Assembly: GCF_024809975.1 (NCBI RefSeq)
Contig: NZ_JANUDY010000004.1
Span: 310,001 to 374,000 of the forward strand
Length of the DNA: 64,000 nt
Reading direction: 5' to 3'
Source: Comamonas sp. BIGb0152
Lineage (GTDB): Bacteria > Pseudomonadota > Gammaproteobacteria > Burkholderiales > Burkholderiaceae_C
Shown one piece after another: positions 1 to 9,012 of the stretch (positions are counted from its first letter, which is position 1; the number at the start of each line of letters is the position of its first letter). A model generated the notes under the pieces. It was not told the DNA's origin. It searched no databases and saw nothing but the letters and a program-made list of their open reading frames with translations. Made by a program: the position numbers and the translations under genes.

Positions 1-859
<859 letters not shown>

Positions 860-2704
860 ATGTTTTCGTTTTTCGAGCGGCGGGTGCCGCCCTATCCCAG
901 CGCCGAGCCCCAGGTTCCGCCCAAGGGATTTTTTGCCTTTATGTGGGCTTGCACGCAGGGCATGCGTGGCTGGATCGGCTTGCTCACCGCCACCTCGGCC
1001 CTGCTGGCCATGTACGAGGCCATGCTGTTCGCCGTCATGGGCCATGTGGTCGACTGGCTGGCGACCATGTCGCCCAACAACTTCTGGGCCGAGCAAGGCC
1101 GCACGGCACTGGGCATTGCCGGCATCTTGCTGGGCAGCGTGCTGCTGCTGGCCCTGCACACCCAGGTGATGCACCAGGTGCTGGCCATCAATTTCCCGAT
1201 GCGCCTGCGCTGGGTGTTCCACCGCCTGATGCTGGGCCAAAGCATGTCCTTCTATGCGGACGAGTTTGCCGGCCGCATTACCACCAAGATCATGCAGACG
1301 GCCTTGTCCGTGCGCGAAGTGGTGTTCATGATCGTCGACGTGCTGGTGGGCGTGAGCGTCTACATGATCGGCATCCTGATCCTGGCGGCCAGCTTTGAGT
1401 GGCGGCTGATGATCCCCTTCCTGCTGTGGCTGATCGCCTATATCGGTGCCTGCATGTTCTTTGTGCCGCGCCTGGGCAAGATCGGCAAGGCCCAGGCCGA
1501 TGCCCGCTCGATGATGACCGGCCGCGTGACGGACGCCTATACCAATATCGCCACCGTCAAGCTGTTCGCCCACACCAAGCGCGAGGCCGAATACGCCCGC
1601 AGCGCGATGGAGGCCTTCAAACAAACCGGCCAGGCCCAGATGCGCCTGGTCAGCCTGTTCGAGATCGCCAACCACCTGATGATCACCCTGCTGCTGCTGG
1701 GCGCATCGGGCACCGCCCTCTACCTGTGGATGAACGGCCAGGCCAGCGCCGGCGTGGTGGCAGCCGTGATCGCCATGGCGCTGCGCCTGATGGGCTATTC
1801 GCACTGGGTGATGTGGCAGATGACGGGCCTTTTTGAGAACGTAGGCACCATCCAGGACGGTATCAACACCTTGACCAAGCCGCGCAGCATTGTGGATGCC
1901 AGCCAGGCCAAACCCTTGGTCGTGCAGCAAGGCCGCATCGATTTCGACAACGTCAGCTTTGGCTATAAGGATGCCGGCCGCCCGGTCATCGACCAACTCA
2001 ACCTCACCATCAACCCCGGCGAGCGCATTGGCCTCATTGGCCGCTCCGGTGCGGGCAAGTCCACCCTGGTCAACCTGCTGCTGCGCTTTCACGACCTGGC
2101 CGGCGGCCAGATCCGCATTGACGGCCAGGACATCGCCAAGGTCACGCAGGACAGCCTGCGCGGCAACATCGGCATGGTCACGCAAGACACCTCGCTGCTG
2201 CACCGCTCGATGCGCGACAACATCCTCTACGGCCGCCCGGACGCGAGCGAGGAAGACATGCGCCGCGCCACCGAACGCGCCGAGGCCTCCGACTTCATCA
2301 CCACCTTGAGCGACCGCTTTGGCCGCACCGGCTACGACGCCCAGGTGGGCGAGCGCGGCGTCAAGCTCTCTGGCGGCCAGCGCCAGCGCGTGGCCATTGC
2401 CCGCGTGATGTTGAAAGACGCTCCCATCCTGCTGCTCGACGAGGCCACCAGCGCGCTGGACAGCGAGGTCGAAGCCGCCATCCAGGAAAGCCTGGACAGC
2501 CTCATGCATGGCAAGACGGTTATCGCCATCGCCCACCGCCTGTCCACCATCGCCGCGATGGACCGCTTGATCGTCATGGACAAGGGCCAGATCATCGAGC
2601 AAGGCACGCACCAGCAGCTGCTGGCCCAAGGCGGCATCTACGCCAAGCTCTGGGCCCACCAAAGCGGCGGCTTCCTGGCCGAGCCGGTGGATGGACCTCT
2701 ATAA
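860..2704 (+). CDS. ABC exporter, fused permease and ATPase (MsbA/MDR-like)
   Basis: This is a 614-residue half-transporter with an N-terminal type I exporter membrane domain (about residues 35-330, five or six hydrophobic helices) and a C-terminal ATPase. Walker A GRSGAGKST is at about 394-402, the signature LSGGQRQR at about 503 and Walker B LLLLDEATSAL at about 523, followed by an intact H-loop (IAHRLST). All catalytic motifs are present. It should work as a homodimer exporting a hydrophobic or peptide-like substrate; nothing in the sequence identifies the cargo. AGGAGA six bases before the ATG supports the start. A DUF2164 gene follows 21 bases later and may be cotranscribed. Confidence 0.9.
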   Translation: MFSFFERRVPPYPSAEPQVPPKGFFAFMWACTQGMRGWIGLLTATSALLAMYEAMLFAVMGHVVDWLATMSPNNFWAEQGRTALGIAGILLGSVLLLALHTQVMHQVLAINFPMRLRWVFHRLMLGQSMSFYADEFAGRITTKIMQTALSVREVVFMIVDVLVGVSVYMIGILILAASFEWRLMIPFLLWLIAYIGACMFFVPRLGKIGKAQADARSMMTGRVTDAYTNIATVKLFAHTKREAEYARSAMEAFKQTGQAQMRLVSLFEIANHLMITLLLLGASGTALYLWMNGQASAGVVAAVIAMALRLMGYSHWVMWQMTGLFENVGTIQDGINTLTKPRSIVDASQAKPLVVQQGRIDFDNVSFGYKDAGRPVIDQLNLTINPGERIGLIGRSGAGKSTLVNLLLRFHDLAGGQIRIDGQDIAKVTQDSLRGNIGMVTQDTSLLHRSMRDNILYGRPDASEEDMRRATERAEASDFITTLSDRFGRTGYDAQVGERGVKLSGGQRQRVAIARVMLKDAPILLLDEATSALDSEVEAAIQESLDSLMHGKTVIAIAHRLSTIAAMDRLIVMDKGQIIEQGTHQQLLAQGGIYAKLWAHQSGGFLAEPVDGPL

Positions 2705-2725
2705 GAACCCGTTCTCAGCAGCACC

Positions 2726-3004
2726 ATGGCCATTGAACTGAGCAAGGACGTGCACGACCGTGCCGTCCAATCCATCGAACGCTACTTTGAGCACACCCAG
2801 GGCGAGCGCATCGGCAACATCACCGCTGCCGCCTTGCTGGGTTTCTTCCTGCAGGAAATCGGCCCCAGCCTCTACAACCAGGGCGTGGCCGATGCCCAGG
2901 CACGCCTGCACGAGCGCCTGCAGGAGCTGGACTATGAGGTGCATGAAGACGAGTTTGGGTATTGGAAAAGCGCCGCCACCGGTAAGCGAGGAACGCGGGG
3001 CTAG
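2726..3004 (+). CDS. DUF2164 family protein
   Basis: This 92-residue protein matches the small DUF2164 family. Its core has the pattern of an amphipathic N-terminal helix followed by IGNITAAALLGFFLQEIGPSL and a YNQGVADAQ segment, which is the conserved part of the family. No signal peptide or membrane helix is seen, so it should be cytoplasmic. It starts 21 bases after the ABC exporter stop. The last ten residues (SAATGKRGTRG) look like a variable tail. The family has no established function and none is proposed here. Confidence 0.8.
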   Translation: MAIELSKDVHDRAVQSIERYFEHTQGERIGNITAAALLGFFLQEIGPSLYNQGVADAQARLHERLQELDYEVHEDEFGYWKSAATGKRGTRG

Positions 3005-3063
3005 CAGGCGCCGCCGGACATGGGCGGGGGGCGTGGCAGCACCCCTCCAGCCCTTACGATGCC

Positions 3064-4041
3064 CTAAGGCTTGAGCAGCACCTTGCCCTTGCGGCCCGGT
3101 TGCAGGCTGGCCGCTGCGGCTTGGGCGGCGTCGGCCAGATCGTAGATGGCCTCGATTGGCAATTGCAGATCACCACTCAGGATGCGCTGTATCAGCTCGC
3201 CCAGCAGGCGCCGCTTGTCTTGGGGCGACATCGCTTCGCTCACCTTGCTGCCCCAAAAGCCTTTGACGGTGGCCTGTTTGAAAATCATGGCGCCCGAATC
3301 AATCTGCATGGGCTCACCAGCCATGGTGCCAAACGACACCAACGTGCCGCCTTCGCCAAGCAAGGCCAGCAGCGCGGCACTGGCAGCGCCCCCGATCGAA
3401 TCGACAGCGGCGTAGGCCCCGCTGGGGCCCAGCAGGGCGCTGGCGCGTTGCGTCCAATCCGTCTGCGCGGTGGACAAAACGTGGGCGATGCCCAAGTCAC
3501 TCAGCGCCTGCACAGCCTCATCGCGGCGCACCAGGTTGAGCACCTGCACGCCGCGCGCGCTCGCCAACATGGCCAGCGTTTTACCGACGGCGCCGTTGGC
3601 GGTGTTCTGCGCAATCCATTGCCCAGGCTTGACGTTGAGGAACTCCAGCAGCATCAAGGCACTGAGCGGCATGGCAATGAGCTGGGCCGCGACTTCATCG
3701 GGGATAGCTTCAGGCATCGGCACCAGCAAGCGCGCGGGCGCCAGAAAGTACTCGGCCCAGGTGCCGTGGACGCCCGCCACCGCCACGCGCTGCCCGACTG
3801 CCACGCCCTCAACGTGTGGGCCCAGGGCATCCACCACGCCCACGGCCTCGCTGCCACCAATGGCCGGCAGCTCGGGCTTGTAGCCATAGCGGCCGCGAAT
3901 GGTCCACAGGTCATGGTTGTGGATAGGGGCCAGCAAGGTCTTGATGCGAACCTCGCCGGCAGCAGGATGGGGCATGGGCTGATCGCCCAAGCTCAGCACA
4001 TCAACGGGCTCGCCGAAGCTGGTGTGAATGGCACTGCGCAT
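3064..4041 (-). CDS. Zinc-free MDR family oxidoreductase (enoyl/quinone reductase-like)
   Basis: This 325-residue medium-chain dehydrogenase/reductase carries the PELPAIGGSEAVGVV block typical of 2-enoyl thioester reductase and quinone oxidoreductase relatives. A nucleotide-binding segment (NTANGAVGKTLAMLASARG) follows. I see no cysteine cluster for structural zinc. The start is the ATG after AAAGGA; an upstream in-frame TTG would overlap the previous gene. It is the last gene of a minus-strand operon with a DJ-1-like protein (14-base gap) and a NemR-like TetR. That context fits NAD(P)H-dependent reduction of reactive enones or quinones. The substrate is inferred, not shown. Confidence 0.85.
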   Translation of the reverse strand: MRSAIHTSFGEPVDVLSLGDQPMPHPAAGEVRIKTLLAPIHNHDLWTIRGRYGYKPELPAIGGSEAVGVVDALGPHVEGVAVGQRVAVAGVHGTWAEYFLAPARLLVPMPEAIPDEVAAQLIAMPLSALMLLEFLNVKPGQWIAQNTANGAVGKTLAMLASARGVQVLNLVRRDEAVQALSDLGIAHVLSTAQTDWTQRASALLGPSGAYAAVDSIGGAASAALLALLGEGGTLVSFGTMAGEPMQIDSGAMIFKQATVKGFWGSKVSEAMSPQDKRRLLGELIQRILSGDLQLPIEAIYDLADAAQAAAASLQPGRKGKVLLKP

Positions 4042-4055
4042 GGTGTCGGTCCTTT

Positions 4056-4733
4056 TCAAGCCAGCATGGAGAGCAAGGCCTCAGCCACCGCTTCGCTGCT
4101 GGCAGGGTTCTGGCCGGTGACCAGGCGGCCATCGACTTCCACATGCACTTGCCAATCAGGGCCCTTGTGGTAATCGCCGCCCAAGCGGGTAAACACATCT
4201 TCGATGAGGAAGGGCACGACCGCCGTCAGGCCCACGGCCTCTTCTTCGCTGTTGGTAAAGCCTGTCACGCGCCGTCCGGCAACCAGGGGCTGGCCATTGG
4301 CGGCCTTGACCTGGATGAGGGCTCCCGGTGCATGGCAGACCAGACCCAGCGGTTTGCCCGCGCGCTCAAAGGCCTCCAGCAAGGCAATCGAGGTGGCGTC
4401 ATTGGCGAGGTCCCACAGCGGGCCATGACCACCGGGGTAGAACACGGCATCGAAGTCATCGGCCTTGACCTGTGCCAGCAGGGTGGTGGCTGCCAAGGCC
4501 GCTTGTGCCTTTGGATCCTTGCGGAAGCGCTCGGTGGCTGCCGTTTGCGCATCCGGCTCGTCGCTCTTGGGATCCAGTGGCGGCTGGCCGCCCAGGGGCG
4601 ATGCCAGGGTGATCTCGGCGCCCGCGTCCTGGAAGACGTAGTAAGGCGCTGCAAATTCTTCCAGCCAGAAACCGGTCTTGCGGCCCGTGTCGCCCAGGCG
4701 GTCGTGCGAGGTCAGAACAAATAGAACTTTCAT
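4056..4733 (-). CDS. DJ-1/PfpI family protein (type 1 glutamine amidotransferase-like, Hsp31-like)
   Basis: This 225-residue protein has the DJ-1/PfpI fold signature: a YPGGHGPLWDL loop near residue 100, the nucleophile elbow GLVCHAPGA with Cys about 133 followed by His 134, and the conserved Glu in GFWLEE (about 25). Relatives act as glutathione-independent glyoxalases or as chaperones against carbonyl stress. The ATG chosen is preceded by AGGAG; upstream in-frame ATGs lack a ribosome site. It lies 19 bases after the TetR gene and 14 bases before the MDR gene, so the three are very probably one transcript. The exact activity cannot be told from the sequence. Confidence 0.9.
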   Translation of the reverse strand: MKVLFVLTSHDRLGDTGRKTGFWLEEFAAPYYVFQDAGAEITLASPLGGQPPLDPKSDEPDAQTAATERFRKDPKAQAALAATTLLAQVKADDFDAVFYPGGHGPLWDLANDATSIALLEAFERAGKPLGLVCHAPGALIQVKAANGQPLVAGRRVTGFTNSEEEAVGLTAVVPFLIEDVFTRLGGDYHKGPDWQVHVEVDGRLVTGQNPASSEAVAEALLSMLA

Positions 4734-4752
4734 GGGGAGACTCCTTGGGAGG

Positions 4753-5385
4753 TTAACGCAGGGGTGGGGGAGAAACGGTTGGCGCGGCTTCACAGGTCAG
4801 CAGATGCAAGGTGGCAGCCCGCGCTTGCACCAAAGAAGACTTGTCCTGGCTCAGCTTGGCCAGCAGCGCCGCGCCCAGCCACATTTGGTAGATCACGCGC
4901 GCCAACACCAGCGATGGCGGGCCAGCGGGCAGCGATCCATCGCTGCGGGCCGCATCGATCAAGGCGCCGAGCTTGGCGAGCAAGCCCTGCACGCCGGTAT
5001 GGAGCACCTGGCGCATCTCTTCAGACAGGTCCGCCACTTCAGCCGCGAGCTTGACCACCAGGCATTCTTCGGCCCAACCACAGCTGGCATCGCCGGGCGC
5101 AGAAATCCAGGCGTCCCAGTAGCGCATCAGGCGTTCGTAGCCCGTGCCATCGGGCGCCAGCAAGCGATCGACCTTGTGGCCATAGCCGTCCACATACTGC
5201 TGCAGCAGCGCGCAGCCAAAGGCTTGCTTTGACGGGAAGTAATGGTAGAACGAGCCCTTGGGCACATTGCAGGACTTCAAGATTTCCAGCAAACCCAGCG
5301 CGGCAAAGCCTTTGCGCAGCACGAGCTGGTGCCCGGTATCGAGGATGTGCTGGCGGGTCGCTTCCGCTTTCTTGGTCAAGGTCAT
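4753..5385 (-). CDS. TetR family regulator, NemR/AcuR-like
   Basis: This 210-residue protein has the N-terminal TetR helix-turn-helix ending in VPKGSFYHYFPSKQAFG, the form found in NemR and AcuR, which respond to electrophiles, N-ethylmaleimide, bleach or acrylate. The ligand domain contains Cys residues (for example in DASCGWAEECLV) that could serve as redox sensors; this is inference. It heads the operon with the DJ-1-like and MDR genes. The start ATG has no ribosome site, and a -10 (TACAAT) ends only six bases upstream, so the mRNA may be leaderless. A NemR-like operator overlaps this promoter, which predicts autorepression. Confidence 0.9.
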   Translation of the reverse strand: MTLTKKAEATRQHILDTGHQLVLRKGFAALGLLEILKSCNVPKGSFYHYFPSKQAFGCALLQQYVDGYGHKVDRLLAPDGTGYERLMRYWDAWISAPGDASCGWAEECLVVKLAAEVADLSEEMRQVLHTGVQGLLAKLGALIDAARSDGSLPAGPPSLVLARVIYQMWLGAALLAKLSQDKSSLVQARAATLHLLTCEAAPTVSPPPLR

Positions 5386-5391
5386 GGCTGC

Positions 5392-5422
5392 ATTGTAGTT
5401 AAAAATAGACCAGTCGTCTATT
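5392..5422 (-). promoter_or_regulatory. Promoter and NemR-like operator of the tetR operon
   Basis: On the minus strand a -10 TACAAT (5392-5397) is spaced 17 bases from a weak -35 TAGACG (5415-5420). A perfect inverted repeat, AATAGAC and GTCTATT with a five-base spacer (5404-5422), covers the -35 and part of the spacer. Its core, TAGAC-N5-GTCTA, resembles the NemR operator type. The predicted transcription start falls on or next to the ATG at 5385. Confidence 0.65.
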
Positions 5423-5557
5423 AAACCTGATGTGCTGTGTAAAGCGCCTTGTTTGCCGCCTACCCAACAAGCCCAGTGTCTAACTGCAAAAAAAGATCTC
5501 GGTGTCTTAAGCTTGCGGGGTCCGCACCTCAGAACACCCTGCGAAAGTGATCCCCCC

Positions 5558-6061
5558 ATGTCCGACGTCTCTGCGCTTTCCGATCCATCTGCGCCTGCGC
5601 TCGCCAGGCTGATCCAGTTCTACGAAACGCTGACGCCGCAAAGCCTCCACCAGCTGGAGAGCTGCTATGCAGGCGATGCGTATTTCAAGGATCCGTTCAA
5701 CGAGGTGCGCGGCTTGCCCGCGATCACCGCCATCTTTGAGCACATGTTTGCGGTGCTGCATGAACCACGCTTCGTCATCACGCAGACCTTGGTGCAGGAT
5801 CGCCGCGCGGCACTGGAATGGGAATTCCGCTTCCGCTTTCGGCGCTGGCGCCCGCAAGTGCAGCAGTGCATCTGCGGCGCATCGTTGTTGACCTTGGATG
5901 CGCAAGGGCGCGTATCCCAGCACCGCGACTACTGGGACGCGGCAGAAGAGCTGTATGAGAAATTGCCGGGCATTGGCATGCTGATGCGCTGGCTGCGCCA
6001 AAACGCCGCGGTCAAGACCACAGCGCCTGGCCCGCACAGCGCCGGGCAGTCGCCGTCCTGA
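5558..6061 (+). CDS. Nuclear transport factor 2 (NTF2/SnoaL)-like protein
   Basis: This 167-residue protein has the NTF2-like alpha+beta cone pattern. An N-terminal helix (LARLIQFYETL) leads into CYAGDAYFKDPFNEVRG, and the domain ends with a strand before HRDYWDAAEELYEKLPGIG. The motif FKDPFNEVRG and the DYWD segment are typical of the NTF2 members that sit beside ECF sigma/ChrR, SDR, amine-oxidase and cyclopropane-synthase genes in other proteobacteria. No signal peptide is seen. It is transcribed toward the TetR gene at 6115. The ribosome site is weak (GAAAG). Its partner or ligand is unknown; it is grouped with the lipid cluster by context. Confidence 0.8.
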   Translation: MSDVSALSDPSAPALARLIQFYETLTPQSLHQLESCYAGDAYFKDPFNEVRGLPAITAIFEHMFAVLHEPRFVITQTLVQDRRAALEWEFRFRFRRWRPQVQQCICGASLLTLDAQGRVSQHRDYWDAAEELYEKLPGIGMLMRWLRQNAAVKTTAPGPHSAGQSPS

Positions 6062-6114
6062 GCACGGCACCCAAAGGCCGCGCAAGGCCGCTCTAGGCGA
6101 CAAAGAAGCCAGGT

Positions 6115-6771
6115 TTATCGCGCAGCGGGCGCCGCGCTGGGGCCCGCCAAGCCGTAAAAGGTGGTGCTGGTGACCCATTCGATGATCTGGTCATCGCTGT
6201 ACTGGCCCGACTCCTTGAGCAGGCCCAGGACGGGATCGCAGGCACGGGCAAACAAGGTGTACAGCACCAGCTCGGCAGGCAGGTGCCGTGGCAGTTGGCC
6301 GCTGGTCTGGGCCTCGGTGATCCAGATGCTCAGCCGGTTGCTCAGCGCAATGAGCCGGTCCATATAGGCATCGTTGGATTGCAACGAGGCGCTGAGGTTG
6401 GAGTTTTGCGCGGGCAACGAAGGCATTTCCCCTTCCAACTGGGTGCGCATGGCCCAGCGCACCACCGCCTTCAACTGCTCCAGCGCCGCGATCGGTTGGC
6501 CTGATTCGGCCGCCGCATCGGCCGCGCTGCGCAAGCCATCGACAAAGGCCAAGGCGCGGTCCAGCACCCCGACCATCGCAGCGCCGGCCAATTCTTCCTT
6601 CGACGTGAACAGCTTGTAGAGGCTGGCCTTGGCCATACCCGCTTCAGCGGCCACCTCATCAACAGTCATGGCGTCGTAGCCCTTGGTCGCGAGCAGCCGA
6701 TTCACGGCGGTCACGATGGCCTCTTCACGCACGCGCTGTATTTGTTCCTTGATTGATGACCGAGCATTCAT
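6115..6771 (-). CDS. TetR family regulator of the lipid-modification cluster
   Basis: This 218-residue TetR protein has an N-terminal helix-turn-helix (about residues 15-60: TVDEVAAEAGMAKASLYKLFTSKEELAG) and a divergent C-terminal ligand domain. It is transcribed divergently from the FAD oxidoreductase gene at 6917. The 145 bases between them hold two perfect inverted repeats, one near each start, the usual layout of a TetR repressor controlling its neighbour. Alphaproteobacterial versions of this lipid cluster are commonly under an ECF sigma factor and ChrR instead. The start is the ATG giving MNARSS; another ATG lies three codons upstream. Confidence 0.9.
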   Translation of the reverse strand: MNARSSIKEQIQRVREEAIVTAVNRLLATKGYDAMTVDEVAAEAGMAKASLYKLFTSKEELAGAAMVGVLDRALAFVDGLRSAADAAAESGQPIAALEQLKAVVRWAMRTQLEGEMPSLPAQNSNLSASLQSNDAYMDRLIALSNRLSIWITEAQTSGQLPRHLPAELVLYTLFARACDPVLGLLKESGQYSDDQIIEWVTSTTFYGLAGPSAAPAAR

Positions 6772-6783
6772 GCAGCCCATTTT

Positions 6784-6861
6784 ATGACGTGCGAGGTCAT
6801 CACGGAGACTAAATAGTGCAAATTTGATATTTGTGGTTTATAGTGTGAACTCATCAGTTCA
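6784..6861. promoter_or_regulatory. Divergent promoter region with two candidate TetR operators
   Basis: Inverted repeat 1 has arms ATGAC and GTCAT with a seven-base spacer (6784-6800), just upstream of the TetR start. Inverted repeat 2 has arms TGAACT and AGTTCA with a four-base spacer (6846-6861). A good -10, TATAGT, at 6839-6844 faces the FAD gene, and repeat 2 then covers the expected +1. The -35 is poor. Which repeat binds the TetR protein cannot be decided from sequence. Confidence 0.5.
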
Positions 6862-6916
6862 ACAAATGATCCGCAAGGTATTCCTGCATGGCTGTCGAAT
6901 CTACAAAGGCCCTTTC

Positions 6917-8263
6917 ATGCAACGCATAGCTGTCATTGGTTCGGGCATTTCTGGCCTAGCTGCGGCGGTCCGTCTGGCCAGTTCCCAGACTTCGCACCGG
7001 GTCTGCCTGTTCGAAGCCGGCAGCCATTTCGGGGGACACGCCCATACCGTGGACCTGTGCCTGGATGGCATCCGTCACGGCGTGGACACCGGGTTTCTGG
7101 TGTTCAACCACCGCACCTACCCCTTGCTGACGCAGCTTTTCAAAGACCTGGGTGTGGAGACGGTTCCGTCTGAAATGTCGTTCTCCGTTCAGGTGCCCCG
7201 TGCCGACGCAGGCACAGCACTGGAATGGAGTGGCAAATCCCTGGGCAGTGTTTTTGCACAAAAGCGCAACCTCTTGCGCCCACGGTTTTGGGGCATGCTG
7301 CGGGACATCGCCCGCTTCAACCGCCTGACCAGTGACATGGCCGAGCGCCAGGCAGAGGCGCAGATGACGGACTCCATCGCCGCATTCCTGGACCAGCACG
7401 GCTTTTCAAAAGCGTTTCGCAGCGACTACCTGCTGCCCATGCTGGGCTGCATCTGGTCTTGCCCCACCGACCAGATGCTGCGCTTTCCGGTGGCCACCAT
7501 GATTCGCTTTTGCCACAACCATGGGCTGATCCAGGTGACAAACCGCCCTCAGTGGTACAGCGTGCGCGGGGGCTCGCAGCAGTATGTACGCCGCATGCTG
7601 GCCCGGCTGCAGCGGGACGGCCGCCATGAGACCCACCTGAACACGCCGGTGCTGGGCTTGCAGCGCCACCCCCAGGGCGTGCTGGTGCAGACAGCGCAGC
7701 GCTCGGAGTGGTTTGATGCGGTGGTACTGGCCTGCCACAGCGACCAGGCTTTGCAACTGCTGGGCGAGGGTGCAACAGCCGCCGAGCGGGCTGTGCTGGG
7801 CAGCATCCGCTACCAGCCCAATGAGGCAGTGCTGCATACCGATACCGCCGTTCTGCCCCAGCGCCCGGCGGCATGGGCCGCCTGGAACTACGAGCGGGCA
7901 GCCGCCGCCAGTGCCGAGCAAGCGGGCGTCTGCCTGCACTATCTGATCAACCGGCTCCAGCCCCTGCCCTGGCAGCAGCCGGTGCTGGTGTCGCTCAACC
8001 CCGCCCGCCCGATTGCAGCGGACAAAGTGCATTCACGCATCCAGTACAGCCACCCGGTTTTTGACCAGGCGGCGATCCTGGCCCAGCGCCAGATTCCCCA
8101 GCTGCAGGGCCAGTTGCGCACCTGGTTTTGCGGCGCATGGTGCGGCTATGGTTTCCACGAGGACGGCCTGCGCTCCGGGCTGATGGCTGCGGATGGCGTG
8201 TGCCAGTCGTTGGCCAGCGCGCCCTCGGTGGCCAACGCGCCTGCGCTGGAGGAGGTCGCGTGA
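6917..8263 (+). CDS. FAD-dependent amine-oxidase-type oxidoreductase of the lipid cluster
   Basis: This 448-residue flavoprotein begins directly with the dinucleotide-binding motif VIGSGISGLAAAVRLA. The sequence FEAGSHFGGHAHTVDL follows, then the family-typical GVDTGFLVFNHRTYPLL. It belongs to the NAD/FAD-binding amine-oxidase-like group that travels with DUF1365 and cyclopropane-synthase genes. A member of that group in Rhodobacter sphaeroides belongs to the singlet-oxygen regulon, and furan-fatty-acid work there assigned a desaturase (UfaD). Desaturation or oxidation of a methylated acyl chain is therefore plausible but inferred. The start follows AAAGG; upstream in-frame ATGs would lengthen the protein past the FAD motif. 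The stop overlaps the next GTG start. Confidence 0.88.
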   Translation: MQRIAVIGSGISGLAAAVRLASSQTSHRVCLFEAGSHFGGHAHTVDLCLDGIRHGVDTGFLVFNHRTYPLLTQLFKDLGVETVPSEMSFSVQVPRADAGTALEWSGKSLGSVFAQKRNLLRPRFWGMLRDIARFNRLTSDMAERQAEAQMTDSIAAFLDQHGFSKAFRSDYLLPMLGCIWSCPTDQMLRFPVATMIRFCHNHGLIQVTNRPQWYSVRGGSQQYVRRMLARLQRDGRHETHLNTPVLGLQRHPQGVLVQTAQRSEWFDAVVLACHSDQALQLLGEGATAAERAVLGSIRYQPNEAVLHTDTAVLPQRPAAWAAWNYERAAAASAEQAGVCLHYLINRLQPLPWQQPVLVSLNPARPIAADKVHSRIQYSHPVFDQAAILAQRQIPQLQGQLRTWFCGAWCGYGFHEDGLRSGLMAADGVCQSLASAPSVANAPALEEVA

Positions 8264-9012
8264 ACAGCCAACCGCTGATCGGCTTTGGCCACATCTGGCA
8301 CCAGCGCTTGCGCCCCGTGGTGCATGCTTTCCGCTACCCGGGCTACTTTCTGCTGCTACCCCTGCGCAGCTTGCGCACCCAGCCCGATGCGGTGCTGCGC
8401 CGCAACCGGCGCGGCGCCATCAGCTTTTATGACCGCGACCATGGCGACGGCAGCCCGGACTGCCTGGCCTGGTTTGACCAGCTGCTGCAGCAAGAAGGCA
8501 TCCACGACGCGGGCGGGGAGGTCTGGCTGCACACCTTCCCTCGCGTGCTGGGTTATGCCTTCAAACCGGTCAGCTTTTGGTACGCGCACCGCGCGGATGG
8601 CTCGCTGGCGGCCGTGCTGGCCGAGGTCAACAACACCTTTGGCGAACGCCATGCCTACCTGCTGGCCGGGCCCGATCTGGCCTGGGGCACGGAGCAGGTG
8701 GCGGTCAAATGCTTTCATGTGTCACCGTTTTGCGAGGTACAGGGCGAATACCGCTTTCGCTTTGTGCGCAGCGACACCCGCAACCAGGCGCAGGTCGACC
8801 TGCACGACGAGGCGGGCCCACTGCTGCGCACCGGCGTAACCGGGGTGCTGCATCCCTTGAATGCCGCCACGCTCAGGCGGGCATTCTGGGGCATGCCGCT
8901 GATGACCTGGGGCGTCCTGTTTCGCATCCACTGGCAGGCGCTGCGCCTCTGGTCCAAACGCCTGCCTTTCCACCGCAAACCCTCAGAGCCCAAGCGCTTC
9001 GTCACACGATGA
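8260..9012 (+). CDS. DUF1365 family protein
   Basis: This 250-residue protein shows the DUF1365 hallmarks: an N-terminal GHIWHQRLRPVVHAFRYPGY, then ISFYDRDHGDG, FPRVLGYAFKPVSFWYAH and a long FGERHAYLL block. The start is a GTG overlapping the previous stop (GTGA) with a strong GGAGGAGG eight bases before, so translational coupling is likely. The family is nearly always found between an amine-oxidase-like flavoprotein and a cyclopropane-synthase-like methyltransferase, as here, and has no established biochemical role. The many conserved aromatic, His and Asp residues suggest an enzyme or lipid-binding protein. The stop overlaps the next ATG (ATGA). Confidence 0.9.
   Translation: MNSQPLIGFGHIWHQRLRPVVHAFRYPGYFLLLPLRSLRTQPDAVLRRNRRGAISFYDRDHGDGSPDCLAWFDQLLQQEGIHDAGGEVWLHTFPRVLGYAFKPVSFWYAHRADGSLAAVLAEVNNTFGERHAYLLAGPDLAWGTEQVAVKCFHVSPFCEVQGEYRFRFVRSDTRNQAQVDLHDEAGPLLRTGVTGVLHPLNAATLRRAFWGMPLMTWGVLFRIHWQALRLWSKRLPFHRKPSEPKRFVTR

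Noticed and set aside
6865..6900. ECF sigma (RpoE/ChrR-type) promoter before the flavoprotein gene
   Set aside because: A TGATCC element is present, but no matching -10 lies 16-19 bases downstream; a housekeeping-like TATAGT upstream fits better.
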